Below are positions 1-6,907 of a stretch of 14,861 nt of DNA, piece after piece; within the stretch, counting starts at the first letter, position 1; every line of letters begins with the position of its first letter. A model generated the notes under the pieces. It was given only the letters and a program-made list of their open reading frames with translations. It did not search any database and was not told where the DNA came from. A program made the position numbers and the translations under genes. The DNA comes from Synergistes sp. (lineage in GTDB: Bacteria; Synergistota; Synergistia; Synergistales; Synergistaceae), in assembly GCA_016288355.1 (NCBI GenBank), contig JAEEYY010000134.1:1-14861 (forward strand), written 5' to 3'.

Positions 1-390
1 CAGGTACATATCGGTTCCTGCTCGAACGGACGCTATGAAGACATCGAAGCGGCCCACCGCGTTCTCATGGCGGGCGGCGGCAAGGTAAGCCCGACCGTAC
101 GCACGATAATCACCCCGTCGACGACCGAAGTGCAGCTCCGCTGCATCAAGGAAGGACTTGCGGCAGATTTCCTCGAGGCCGGCATCGTCTTCACGAACCC
201 GACCTGCTCGCTCTGCACCGCCGAGCATTACGGCGCAATGCCCTCAGGCGACGTGGGATGCTCCACGACAAACCGCAACTTCATAGGCAAGGTCGGAAAG
301 GGCAGCCATACATACCTCATGAGCCCGATGACCGCAATGGCGACAGCCGTAAAGGGCTGCATCACAGACCCGAGAGACATCCTTAAATAG
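1..390 (+). CDS. Aconitase/isopropylmalate-isomerase family large subunit, C-terminal part (cut by window start)
   Basis: Only the last 129 residues are visible; the reading frame is open from base 1 to the TAG at 388-390. It is the end of a LeuC/HacA-type hydro-lyase large subunit, which carries a [4Fe-4S] cluster and isomerises a hydroxy-di/tricarboxylate with its separate small subunit. All three cluster cysteines are present: one in GSCSNGR (visible residue 7) and two in NPTCSLC (69 and 72). The substrate-arginine segment reads NRNFIGK (91-97), where the family normally has NRNFxGR; the second arginine, equivalent to aconitase Arg452, is Lys97. The C-terminal SPMTAMATAVKG and TDPRDIL are typical of the family. 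It lies 14 bases before its probable small-subunit partner. It is clearly distinct in sequence from the second large subunit downstream. The substrate cannot be assigned: citrate/isocitrate, isopropylmalate, homocitrate and citramalate/mesaconate are all chemically possible. Family confidence is high, substrate confidence low. Confidence 0.93.
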   Translation, partial: QVHIGSCSNGRYEDIEAAHRVLMAGGGKVSPTVRTIITPSTTEVQLRCIKEGLAADFLEAGIVFTNPTCSLCTAEHYGAMPSGDVGCSTTNRNFIGKVGKGSHTYLMSPMTAMATAVKGCITDPRDILK

Positions 391-404
391 GGAGGAAAAG
401 TACT

Positions 405-929
405 ATGAGCGAGATCCTCAAAGGCAGAGCGTGGGTATTCAGCGACGACGTCGATACCGACCTTATCTATCACAATAAATATCTTGCCGAAACAGATCCG
501 AAGAACATGCCGCAGTATGCCTTCGAATACTATCCCGGCAAAGAGAACTTCGCGAAAGAAGTCAAACCCGGCGACTTCGTAGTGGCAGGCAAAAACTTCG
601 GCTGCGGCTCAAGCCGTGAGCACGCCGTCTACTGCCTCGAGTACGCCGGCGTTCCCTGCGTGCTCGCCGAGACATGCAGCCGCATCTACTACAGGAACGC
701 TATAAACAACGGCTATCCCGTCCTCTTCGTAAAAGGCATCTCTGAAGCCATCAAAGAGGGAAAGATCAAGGACGGCGACCAGCTCGAAGTTGAGCTTTCG
801 ACCGGAACGATCAGGGATGTAACCAACGGCAACACGTTCCACGGAGACGCAGTAAGCGACCTTGAGAACGATATCATGGAAGCCGGCGGCCTTATGAACT
901 ACATGAAGGCCAAAGTCGGCGCGAAGTAA
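405..929 (+). CDS. Aconitase/isopropylmalate-isomerase family small (swivel) subunit, pair 1
   Basis: A 174-residue LeuD/HacB-type swivel-domain subunit that closes over the large subunit and supplies active-site residues. The signature GCGSSREH lies at residues 66-73, which includes the Ser and Arg equivalent to aconitase Ser642 and Arg644, and is followed by RIYYRNAINNG. The substrate-specificity loop, YLRT in archaeal homoaconitase small subunits, reads YLAE here (26-29), so the Arg that contacts the distal carboxylate is absent. A GGAGGAAA Shine-Dalgarno at 391-398 precedes the ATG at 405. The length is normal for the family. It sits between the pair 1 large subunit (14-base gap) and the pair 2 large subunit (23-base gap), so co-transcription and complex formation with the upstream protein are likely. 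The substrate is not assignable from sequence alone. Confidence 0.93.
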   Translation: MSEILKGRAWVFSDDVDTDLIYHNKYLAETDPKNMPQYAFEYYPGKENFAKEVKPGDFVVAGKNFGCGSSREHAVYCLEYAGVPCVLAETCSRIYYRNAINNGYPVLFVKGISEAIKEGKIKDGDQLEVELSTGTIRDVTNGNTFHGDAVSDLENDIMEAGGLMNYMKAKVGAK

Positions 930-952
930 AACTTCGGGAGGAAGATCTTACT

Positions 953-2215
953 ATGGGCAAGACATTTGCTGAAAAAGTGCTGGGCAGAGCAGCCGGATAC
1001 GAAGTCACGGCAAACCAGGTCGTAACAGTCGAGCCTGACTTCTGCATGAGCCACGACAACGGCGCTCCGATCGCAAGGACATTCAAGAAGATCGGCGTCA
1101 AGAACGTAAAATACCCCGAGAGAATCTGCCTGATTCTGGACCACGCGGTACCGGCTCCGACAAGCGATCATGCCGTGAACCACAAAGAGGTGCGTGAATT
1201 CGTGGCGGCTCAGGGAATCCCCAACTTCTACGACGTCAAGAGCGAAGGCGGCGTCTGCCACCAGAAGATGTGCGAAGAAGGCTATGCGCTGCCCGGACTC
1301 GTTATGGTAGGCAGCGACAGCCACACCTGCACATACGGCGCGTTCGGTGCCTTCTCGACCGGCATCGGCCGTTCGGAGATGGCAGCGGTATGGGCGACCG
1401 GCAAGCTCTGGTTCAAGGTCCCCGAGAGCATGAAGGTCGTCGTGACCGGTAAGTTCAAGCCCGGCGTCTCCGCGAAAGACTTCATCCTGAAGTTCATAGG
1501 CGACGTCAGAGCCGACGGCGCCGACTACATGAGCGTCGAGTTCCACGGCGAGGGCATCGAGAACATGAGCATAGCCGAGCGCATGACGCTCTGCAACATG
1601 GGCATCGAGTTCGGCGCGAAGAACGCCGTCTGCAAACCCGACAAAAAGCTCCTTGACCTCATCAAAGAGCGCGGCAACGCAAAGAGCGACAAATGGGAGG
1701 CTCTCTGGGCCGACGAAGACGCGGTCTACGCGAAGGAATTCCACTACGACCTCGGCGACATCACGCCTGGCGTAGCGAAGCCGCACAAAGTCGACAACTA
1801 CTCACCGATCGAAGAAGTCAAGGGAACAAAGATTCACGAAGCGTTCCTCGGCTCCTGCACAAACGGCCGCATTGAGGACCTGCGCCTCGCAGCCGGTATC
1901 CTCAAGGGCAAAAAGGTCGCCGTGCGCACAGTCGTGATCCCCGCTTCCTGGATAGTCTACCGCCAGGCAATGAAGGAAGGCCTCATCGACATCTTCCTTG
2001 ACGCCGGCTGCATAATCTGCAACCCCGGATGCGGTCCCTGCATGGGCAACCATGAAGGCATACTCGCCCCCGGCGAAGCGGCGATCAGCACAGCGAACAG
2101 AAACTTCAAGGGCCGCATGGGCGACAAGGAGAGCTTCATCTATCTCGCCAGCCCGATGACAGTTGCGGCATCGGCAATCAAGGGCGAAATTTCCGACCCG
2201 AGGGAGGCGCTTTAA
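953..2215 (+). CDS. Aconitase/isopropylmalate-isomerase family large subunit, pair 2
   Basis: A complete 420-residue LeuC/HacA-type large subunit, the usual length for the split prokaryotic/archaeal isomerases. Cluster ligands are visible as Cys302 in GSCTNGR and Cys360/Cys363 in NPGCGPC. The conserved GSDSHTCTYGAFG motif is at 120 onward, and NRNFKGR (382-388) retains both substrate arginines, unlike the pair 1 protein. It should bind a [4Fe-4S] cluster and catalyse dehydration/rehydration of a hydroxy-acid with the small subunit that starts one base after its stop codon. In this cluster (an isocitrate-dehydrogenase-like enzyme and citrate lyase downstream) citrate/isocitrate isomerisation is the simplest role, but isopropylmalate or a C5 methyl-malate analogue cannot be excluded. 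A GGGAGGAAG ribosome site precedes the ATG by about eight bases. Confidence 0.95.
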   Translation: MGKTFAEKVLGRAAGYEVTANQVVTVEPDFCMSHDNGAPIARTFKKIGVKNVKYPERICLILDHAVPAPTSDHAVNHKEVREFVAAQGIPNFYDVKSEGGVCHQKMCEEGYALPGLVMVGSDSHTCTYGAFGAFSTGIGRSEMAAVWATGKLWFKVPESMKVVVTGKFKPGVSAKDFILKFIGDVRADGADYMSVEFHGEGIENMSIAERMTLCNMGIEFGAKNAVCKPDKKLLDLIKERGNAKSDKWEALWADEDAVYAKEFHYDLGDITPGVAKPHKVDNYSPIEEVKGTKIHEAFLGSCTNGRIEDLRLAAGILKGKKVAVRTVVIPASWIVYRQAMKEGLIDIFLDAGCIICNPGCGPCMGNHEGILAPGEAAISTANRNFKGRMGDKESFIYLASPMTVAASAIKGEISDPREAL

Positions 2216-2216
2216 C

Positions 2217-2711
2217 ATGTCTGTAAAAGGCAAGGTATGGAAATACGGAGACGACGTCAACACAGACGTCATCTTCCCCGGCAAATACACATATACGATC
2301 AAGGAACGCGCCGACATGGCGAAGGTAGCATGCGAAGACCTTGACCCCGAATTCACCAAAAACGCAAAGCCCGGCGACATCATCGTCGGCGGCAAAAACT
2401 GGGGCTGCGGTTCCAGCCGTGAGCAGGCCGTCTCCTGCATCAAGGAACGCGGCATAGCGGCGATCATCGCAAAGAGCTTCGCGCGCATCTACTACCGCAA
2501 CTGCTTCAACGAAGGGCTTCCGATAATAATCTGCCCTGCAGCAGTCGAAGCGATCAGCGCCGGAGATGAAGTCGAGATCGACTTCGAAAAAGGCGTGATA
2601 GTAGCAGGCGGCAAAGAATATCCGTTCCCGCCCTATCCGGAATTTGTTCAGGGGCTCATCAAAGACGGCGGACTTATCCCGCACGTCAAGAAGGAACTCG
2701 GCTTAGCATAA
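2217..2711 (+). CDS. Aconitase/isopropylmalate-isomerase family small (swivel) subunit, pair 2
   Basis: A 164-residue LeuD/HacB-type small subunit. The frame is open further upstream, but the ATG at 2217 is chosen because it is one base after the large-subunit stop, it follows a GAGGGAGG Shine-Dalgarno embedded in the end of that gene, and MSVKGKVWKYGDDVNTD is the usual N-terminus. GCGSSREQ (63-70) provides the catalytic Ser and substrate Arg, and SFARIYYRNCFNEG follows. The specificity loop reads YTYT (24-27) rather than the YLRT of homoaconitase, and it also differs from YLAE in the pair 1 subunit. The near-overlap with the upstream gene implies translational coupling and 1:1 assembly. A 72-base gap with a GC-rich hairpin separates it from the dehydrogenase downstream. 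Confidence 0.94.
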   Translation: MSVKGKVWKYGDDVNTDVIFPGKYTYTIKERADMAKVACEDLDPEFTKNAKPGDIIVGGKNWGCGSSREQAVSCIKERGIAAIIAKSFARIYYRNCFNEGLPIIICPAAVEAISAGDEVEIDFEKGVIVAGGKEYPFPPYPEFVQGLIKDGGLIPHVKKELGLA

Positions 2712-2718
2712 GATAATG

Positions 2719-2743
2719 CGGCTGCCTCCGCAGGGGGCAGCCG
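2719..2743 (+). terminator. Intergenic hairpin between isomerase and dehydrogenase genes
   Basis: A perfect 8-bp GC-rich stem (2719-2726 with 2736-2743, CGGCTGCC/GGCAGCCG) with a 9-base loop lies just after the small-subunit stop. The 3' flank is TAAATAAAAG, not a T-tract, so it is a poor intrinsic terminator on the + strand. It may instead be an mRNA-stabilising or processing hairpin that sets the expression ratio between the isomerases and the dehydrogenase. Confidence 0.4.
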
Positions 2744-2783
2744 GTAAATAAAAGCACCGCAAAACACAAGAGGAGGAAATACT

Positions 2784-4055
2784 ATGGCAAGAAACATCCT
2801 GAAGGTTAAGGAAAAGAAAGACCGTTACGACGTAACATATATGGCCGGAGACGATTCCGGCTTTGATATGATGGAGGGCGCGCTTCTTGTAATGGAAGCG
2901 ATGGACCTGCCCATCAACTGGCACAGAGCCGACCTCGGCTGGTGCATGTGGGAGAAATCCAACAAGAAATTCGGCGAAGGCGACCCGCGCTGCAACACAG
3001 TCCCGCCCGAAACGATCGAATGCATCAAAAATACCGACGCCACGATAATGGCGGCCATCACCTCAAAGGCCGGCGTAAAGGGCTTCAAATCGGCGATACT
3101 CCAGATGCGCCAGCTCTTTGACCTCTACATCAACATGCGCCCCGCGAAGAAGCTCCCCGGCATCGGCACACCGCTTAAGGGCGACCCCGATATCGACATC
3201 GTAATGTTCCGTGAGAACACCGAAGACCTCTATTCGGCGGTCGAGTTCTATCCGCTTCCGAAGGAGATGTTCGACCTGCATCCCGGCATGAACCGCTTCC
3301 GCGAAGGCAAGGGCAACATCGCCGTTTCATGGCGCGTATTCTCCGAGCAGGGCTGCGAGCGCATCATCCGCGCAGCATTCGAATATGCCAAGGCGACCGG
3401 CCGCAAGACGGTACACTGCGGAAACAAGGCCAACGTCATCCGCCAGACGGACGGACTTATGAAGAAAAAGTTCCTTGAGATCGCGAAGGAATACGAGCAG
3501 TACGGCATCGAAGGACACGAAGAGAACGCCGACGCAACAGCAATGTGGCTCATCAAGAACCCGCAGAACTACAGCGTCTATGTTGCGTCAAACGTCTTCG
3601 GAGACATCCTTTCCGACGAAGCTTCGCAGCTGACCGGCGGACTGGGCTTCGCTCCCTCCGGCAACATCGGCGAAACAACGGCCCTCTTTGAGCCCTCCAG
3701 CGGTTCCGTACCGAAGTACGCCCACCAGTACAAGGTCAACCCCAGCGCGATGCTGATGGCCTGCAAGATGATGCTCGACTACCTCGGCCTCGAGGAAGAG
3801 GGCAAAAAGATCGAAAAGGCGATCGGCGAAGTCCTCGTAGAGAGCAAGCCCGGAACGCTCACCTATGACGTGCTCCGCGACTTCCGCAACGACCCCGACT
3901 GGGCGAAGAACGCCGTTTCGACGCTCGACATGGCAGCAGCTATAGCCCAGAAGATCAACCCCGCCTTCACCGGCGAGAAGCTTGCCGCGGCGAAGGAAAA
4001 AGTACACAAGATGTGCGCATGGGACGAAGCCTCCCTTATCGGCTTCGACGATTAA
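2784..4055 (+). CDS. Isocitrate/isopropylmalate-family dehydrogenase, isocitrate-dehydrogenase-like with NADP residues
   Basis: A 423-residue beta-decarboxylating dehydrogenase, expected to oxidise a 2-hydroxy-3-carboxy acid to a 2-oxoacid plus CO2, or the reverse. Aligned by eye to E. coli isocitrate dehydrogenase, it keeps substrate residues Ser103 (=S113), Arg109, Arg119, Arg143 (=R153), Tyr150 (=Y160) and Lys215 (=K230), and the metal aspartates Asp250, Asp274 and Asp278. It also keeps all five NADP-specificity residues: Lys311, Tyr312, Val318, Tyr361 and Arg365. Departures: Asn115 is Ile105, followed by Leu106, resembling the hydrophobic pair of isopropylmalate dehydrogenase; the usual GDGIG coenzyme loop is GDDSG (22-26); and the conserved His of HGTAP is Ser306. 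NADP-isocitrate dehydrogenase is the best guess; homoisocitrate or methylmalate substrates are alternatives. An AGGAGGAAA site precedes the ATG. It lies between the isomerases and citDEF. Confidence 0.88.
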   Translation: MARNILKVKEKKDRYDVTYMAGDDSGFDMMEGALLVMEAMDLPINWHRADLGWCMWEKSNKKFGEGDPRCNTVPPETIECIKNTDATIMAAITSKAGVKGFKSAILQMRQLFDLYINMRPAKKLPGIGTPLKGDPDIDIVMFRENTEDLYSAVEFYPLPKEMFDLHPGMNRFREGKGNIAVSWRVFSEQGCERIIRAAFEYAKATGRKTVHCGNKANVIRQTDGLMKKKFLEIAKEYEQYGIEGHEENADATAMWLIKNPQNYSVYVASNVFGDILSDEASQLTGGLGFAPSGNIGETTALFEPSSGSVPKYAHQYKVNPSAMLMACKMMLDYLGLEEEGKKIEKAIGEVLVESKPGTLTYDVLRDFRNDPDWAKNAVSTLDMAAAIAQKINPAFTGEKLAAAKEKVHKMCAWDEASLIGFDD

Positions 4056-4077
4056 TCCTATAACCGTTAGCTGACAA

Positions 4078-4113
4078 GCGGCCTGTCTGTTCGTTAAGCG
4101 GCAGGCGGGCCGC
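4078..4113 (+). terminator. Possible weak terminator or attenuator before citD
   Basis: GCGGCC (4078-4083) pairs with GGCCGC (4108-4113), with further possible inner pairing (CTG/CAG). It is followed by ATTACTTTTTCG, a short T-rich tail. It lies in the 87-base gap between the dehydrogenase and citD and could partly terminate transcription, giving lower or separately regulated citDEF expression. The loop is large and the pairing imperfect, so this is tentative. Confidence 0.35.
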
Positions 4114-4142
4114 ATTACTTTTTCGACAGGGGGAAACGCACA

Positions 4143-4403
4143 ATGAAGACGGCACAGGCCGGGACGCTGGAGTCTATGGACTGCCTCGTAACGCTCACAG
4201 AGGCAGCCCCGGGCAGCGGCATAAAAATAAATATTACGGGAGCGAGCGCGGCACGCTTCAACAGCGCAATGACAAAAAAGATCAACGAAACTCTCGCCGA
4301 ACTCTCTGTGAAAGACATGGAAGTCGCCGTCCAGGACAACGGCGCGCTTGACATAGTCCTTGGCGCACGCGTGGAAGCTGCCTACGGCAGACTCATGAAG
4401 TAG
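4143..4403 (+). CDS. citD: Citrate lyase acyl carrier protein (gamma subunit)
   Basis: An 86-residue acyl carrier subunit of the citrate lyase complex. It carries the acetyl group on a 2'-(5''-triphosphoribosyl)-3'-dephospho-CoA arm while CitF transfers citrate and CitE cleaves it. The N-terminal AQAGTLES matches the family attachment motif, with Ser11 the expected attachment residue (equivalent to Ser14 of the Klebsiella protein). The C-terminal NGALDIVLGARVEAA is also characteristic. An AGGGGG ribosome site precedes the ATG. The citE ribosome site begins at its stop codon, so the citDEF trio is tightly coupled. The genes needed to load the cofactor (citC, citX, citG) are not in this window. 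Confidence 0.95.
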   Translation: MKTAQAGTLESMDCLVTLTEAAPGSGIKINITGASAARFNSAMTKKINETLAELSVKDMEVAVQDNGALDIVLGARVEAAYGRLMK

Positions 4404-4418
4404 GAGGAAGAGAAAACT

Positions 4419-5279
4419 ATGAGACGTACAATGCTCTATCTTCCCGGCAACAACCCGAACATGCTGACCAAAGGTCACCTCTTCGGTTCGGACGGCATCA
4501 TCCTCGACCTCGGGGACGCTGTCGCAATGGTCGAAAAGGACGCGGCCAGGATCCTCGTCAGCAGATACCTCAAGCAGGGCGAGTTCGGCAACGTTGAAGT
4601 AACGGTCCGCATCAACGGCATAGACACCGAATTCTGGAAGAAAGACCTTGAGGCGGTCGTCCCGATGAAGCGCCTCGACGGCATCCGCGCGCCGAAAGTC
4701 GACAGCGCGGAAACGGTAAAGATACTTGACGAAGAGATATCACGCCTTGAAGACAAATACGGCGTGCCGCAGGGCAAACTGAAACTCTTCTGCCTGCTGG
4801 AAACAGCCAAGGGAATACTCAACGCATACGAGATAGCTACCGCATCGCCGCGCATCGCGGCCATCATACCGGGTGGCGAAGACCTGCGCGCCGACCTCAG
4901 GACAGAACGCTCGATGGACGGCACCGAACTTGAATGGGCCCGCCGCTTCGTGGTCTTCGCCGGACGCGCGGCAGGCGTCGACCCGCTCGATACGGTCTTC
5001 TCACGCGTGACCGACGATGAAGGGCTCAGGAAAGAGACCGAATTCATCAAACAGCTCGGGTTCGCCGGGAAATCGATAATACACCCGAACCAGGTGCGCA
5101 TCATACACGACGTCTTTAACCCGACGGAAGCAGAGATCGCCAAGGCGCAGAAGATCCTCGCGGCGGCGAAGGAAGCGGCGGAGCGCGGCCAGGGAGCCGT
5201 CACCGTCGACGGCAAGATGGTCGACATGCCGGTCGTCAAGAGGGCCGAGTACGTCCTCGTCCGCGCCGGGCTTGCATAA
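4419..5279 (+). CDS. citE: Citrate lyase beta subunit (HpcH/HpaI aldolase family)
   Basis: A 286-residue CitE, the citryl-ACP lyase that splits citryl-ACP into oxaloacetate and acetyl-ACP in a Mg-dependent TIM barrel. Visible family residues are Arg64 in VRING, Glu128 in LLETAKG and Asp155 in GGEDLRADL, the expected substrate and metal ligands. The C-terminal GFAGKSIIHPNQV motif is intact. One oddity: the widely conserved DLEDAV segment reads DLGDAV, with Gly32 from a GGG codon. The length is normal. An AGGAGG site overlapping the citD stop lies about 10 bases before the ATG. Citramalyl-ACP lyase (citramalate lyase) is the main alternative, because the two complexes are homologous and cannot be separated by eye. 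Confidence 0.94.
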   Translation: MRRTMLYLPGNNPNMLTKGHLFGSDGIILDLGDAVAMVEKDAARILVSRYLKQGEFGNVEVTVRINGIDTEFWKKDLEAVVPMKRLDGIRAPKVDSAETVKILDEEISRLEDKYGVPQGKLKLFCLLETAKGILNAYEIATASPRIAAIIPGGEDLRADLRTERSMDGTELEWARRFVVFAGRAAGVDPLDTVFSRVTDDEGLRKETEFIKQLGFAGKSIIHPNQVRIIHDVFNPTEAEIAKAQKILAAAKEAAERGQGAVTVDGKMVDMPVVKRAEYVLVRAGLA

Positions 5280-5297
5280 GCAGGAGGGTGAAAGATA

Positions 5298-6845
5298 ATG
5301 ACGATCAACGCAGTAAAACGTGAGATTCCTGATTTTATAGAAGGTTACGGCAAAGTCAGGCACTACGAAGGCGCTTTCGCAAGGAAGCCCGAGGGAGCGA
5401 TAGCCGGCGCCAGACTTCGCTGCTTCAACAGCGACATAACCGACAAGCGCGTAAGCTCTGTCAAGGAAGCTATAAAGGCAAGCGGCCTCAAGAGCGGCAT
5501 GACGGTCTCCTTCCACCACCACCTCCGCAACGGAGACTATGTGGTCAACATGGTCCTCGACGCCTGCGCAGAGATGGGCATCAAAGACCTTACGCTCTTC
5601 CCGACAGCCCTTTTCGGAGTGCATAAAAAAGTAATCGACCATATCAAGAGCGGAGTAGTAACAAGAATAATGGGTTCAGTAAACGGCCCGATAGGACAGC
5701 TTATCTCCGAAGGCGGTATGGAAGTGCCCGTAGTGCTCAGAAGCCACGGCGGACGTCCGCGCGCGGTAATGGCCGGCGACGTTCATATCGACGTAGCCTT
5801 CATAGGCGCGCCTACGGCCGACAAATACGGCAACATCTGCGGAACGCTCGGCAAATCGGCCTGCGGTTCGCTCGGATATGCTTTCACAGACGCTGATTAC
5901 GCCGACAAGGTCGTAGTAATTACCGACAACCTTGTGGACTTCCCGGCCGCTCCGGTCTCGATCCCGCAGACCAAGGCCGATATCGTAGTCGAAGTCCCCT
6001 CGATAGGCGATCCGGCAGGCATCGTATCCGGCACCACGAAGGTCACGAGAGATCCGCTGCGCCTGCTCATCTCGCGCTACGCGTCACAGCTCATCGAAGC
6101 AAGCCCCTACTTCAAGGACGGCATCTCCTTCCAGACCGGCGCCGGCGGCATCCCGCTCGCAGTCACCGCGTTCATGAAGGAAGCGATGATCCGGAAGGGC
6201 ATAAAGGGCGGCTTCGGCCTCGGCGGCATCACCGGATATTTTGTTGAGCTCTTAAGAGAGGGCCTCGTAAGCAAACTTATGGACGTCCAGTCCTTCGACC
6301 TCGACGCGGTAAAATCGATCGGCGAGAATCCGAACCATATCGAAATATCCGCCGACTGGTACGCCAACCCGTGGAACTGCGGCGCGGCCGTCAACATGCT
6401 CGACGTCGTTATCCTGGGCGCGACTGAAGTTGACACCGACTTCAACGCCAACGTCAACACAGAGGCCGACGGAGCGCTGCTGCACGGCACAGGCGGACAT
6501 CAGGACACCGCGGCCGGAGCAAAGCTCACGATAATCGCGCAGCCGCTTCTCCGCGGCAGGATCCCCTGCGTCACCGACAGCGTTTACAACGTTACGACGC
6601 CGGGCGAAGTAATAGACGCGATAGTAACGGAGTACGGCGTCACGATCAACCCGCGCCGCAAAGATCTTCTTGACGCGGTAAGCGGCGTTAAGGATCTGCC
6701 GATCGTTCCGATCGACGAACTGGCAGCGCGCGCTAAAAAGATGTCCGGCCCGACGGATCCCGTCAAAACGACCGACAGGATAATAGGCGTCGTCGAGTGG
6801 AGAGACGGAACTGTCATCGACGTCGTAAGACAGCTTAAAAAATAG
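5298..6845 (+). CDS. citF: Citrate lyase alpha subunit (citrate:acetyl-ACP transferase)
   Basis: A 515-residue CitF, which exchanges citrate for acetate on the acyl carrier protein to form citryl-ACP. Full family length and typical segments are seen, including VSFHHHLRNGDYVVN near residue 70, the glycine-rich FQTGAGGIPLAV near 280, and GTGGHQDTAAGAKL around 400. It is the last gene of the + strand metabolic cluster: an AGGAGGGTG site lies 18 bases after citE, and an intrinsic terminator follows about 30 bases past the stop. With citD and citE it makes a complete catalytic citrate lyase. A citramalate-specific version of the complex cannot be excluded. Confidence 0.95.
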   Translation: MTINAVKREIPDFIEGYGKVRHYEGAFARKPEGAIAGARLRCFNSDITDKRVSSVKEAIKASGLKSGMTVSFHHHLRNGDYVVNMVLDACAEMGIKDLTLFPTALFGVHKKVIDHIKSGVVTRIMGSVNGPIGQLISEGGMEVPVVLRSHGGRPRAVMAGDVHIDVAFIGAPTADKYGNICGTLGKSACGSLGYAFTDADYADKVVVITDNLVDFPAAPVSIPQTKADIVVEVPSIGDPAGIVSGTTKVTRDPLRLLISRYASQLIEASPYFKDGISFQTGAGGIPLAVTAFMKEAMIRKGIKGGFGLGGITGYFVELLREGLVSKLMDVQSFDLDAVKSIGENPNHIEISADWYANPWNCGAAVNMLDVVILGATEVDTDFNANVNTEADGALLHGTGGHQDTAAGAKLTIIAQPLLRGRIPCVTDSVYNVTTPGEVIDAIVTEYGVTINPRRKDLLDAVSGVKDLPIVPIDELAARAKKMSGPTDPVKTTDRIIGVVEWRDGTVIDVVRQLKK

Positions 6846-6876
6846 CAGACAATAAATAGAGCCTGCAGATGATAAT

Positions 6877-6907
6877 GAGGGAAGCCGTCCGTACGGGGGC
6901 TTCCCTC
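6877..6907 (+). terminator. Intrinsic terminator after citF
   Basis: A perfect 10-bp stem GAGGGAAGCC/GGCTTCCCTC (6877-6886 with 6898-6907) encloses an 11-base loop that itself contains the palindrome CCGTACGG. The tail TTGTTTATCTT follows. It ends the cluster and lies between citF and the convergent transporter gene, so it may also help terminate transcription from the opposite strand. Confidence 0.88.

Noticed and set aside
899..1786. Long minus-strand open frame opposite the pair 2 large subunit
   Set aside because: It lies wholly against a well-supported conserved gene and shows no family motif or ribosome site. It is a by-product of GC-rich third codon positions. The same holds for minus-strand frames at 3588-4478, 4475-5308 and 10962-11867.
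1..4055. Ordinary leucine biosynthesis operon (leuC, leuD, leuB)
   Set aside because: There is no leuA in view. The dehydrogenase has the TYDxxR and PKYA NADP residues of isocitrate dehydrogenases rather than the NAD-type pattern, the isomerase pair is duplicated, and citDEF follows directly. Isopropylmalate activity for one pair is still possible.
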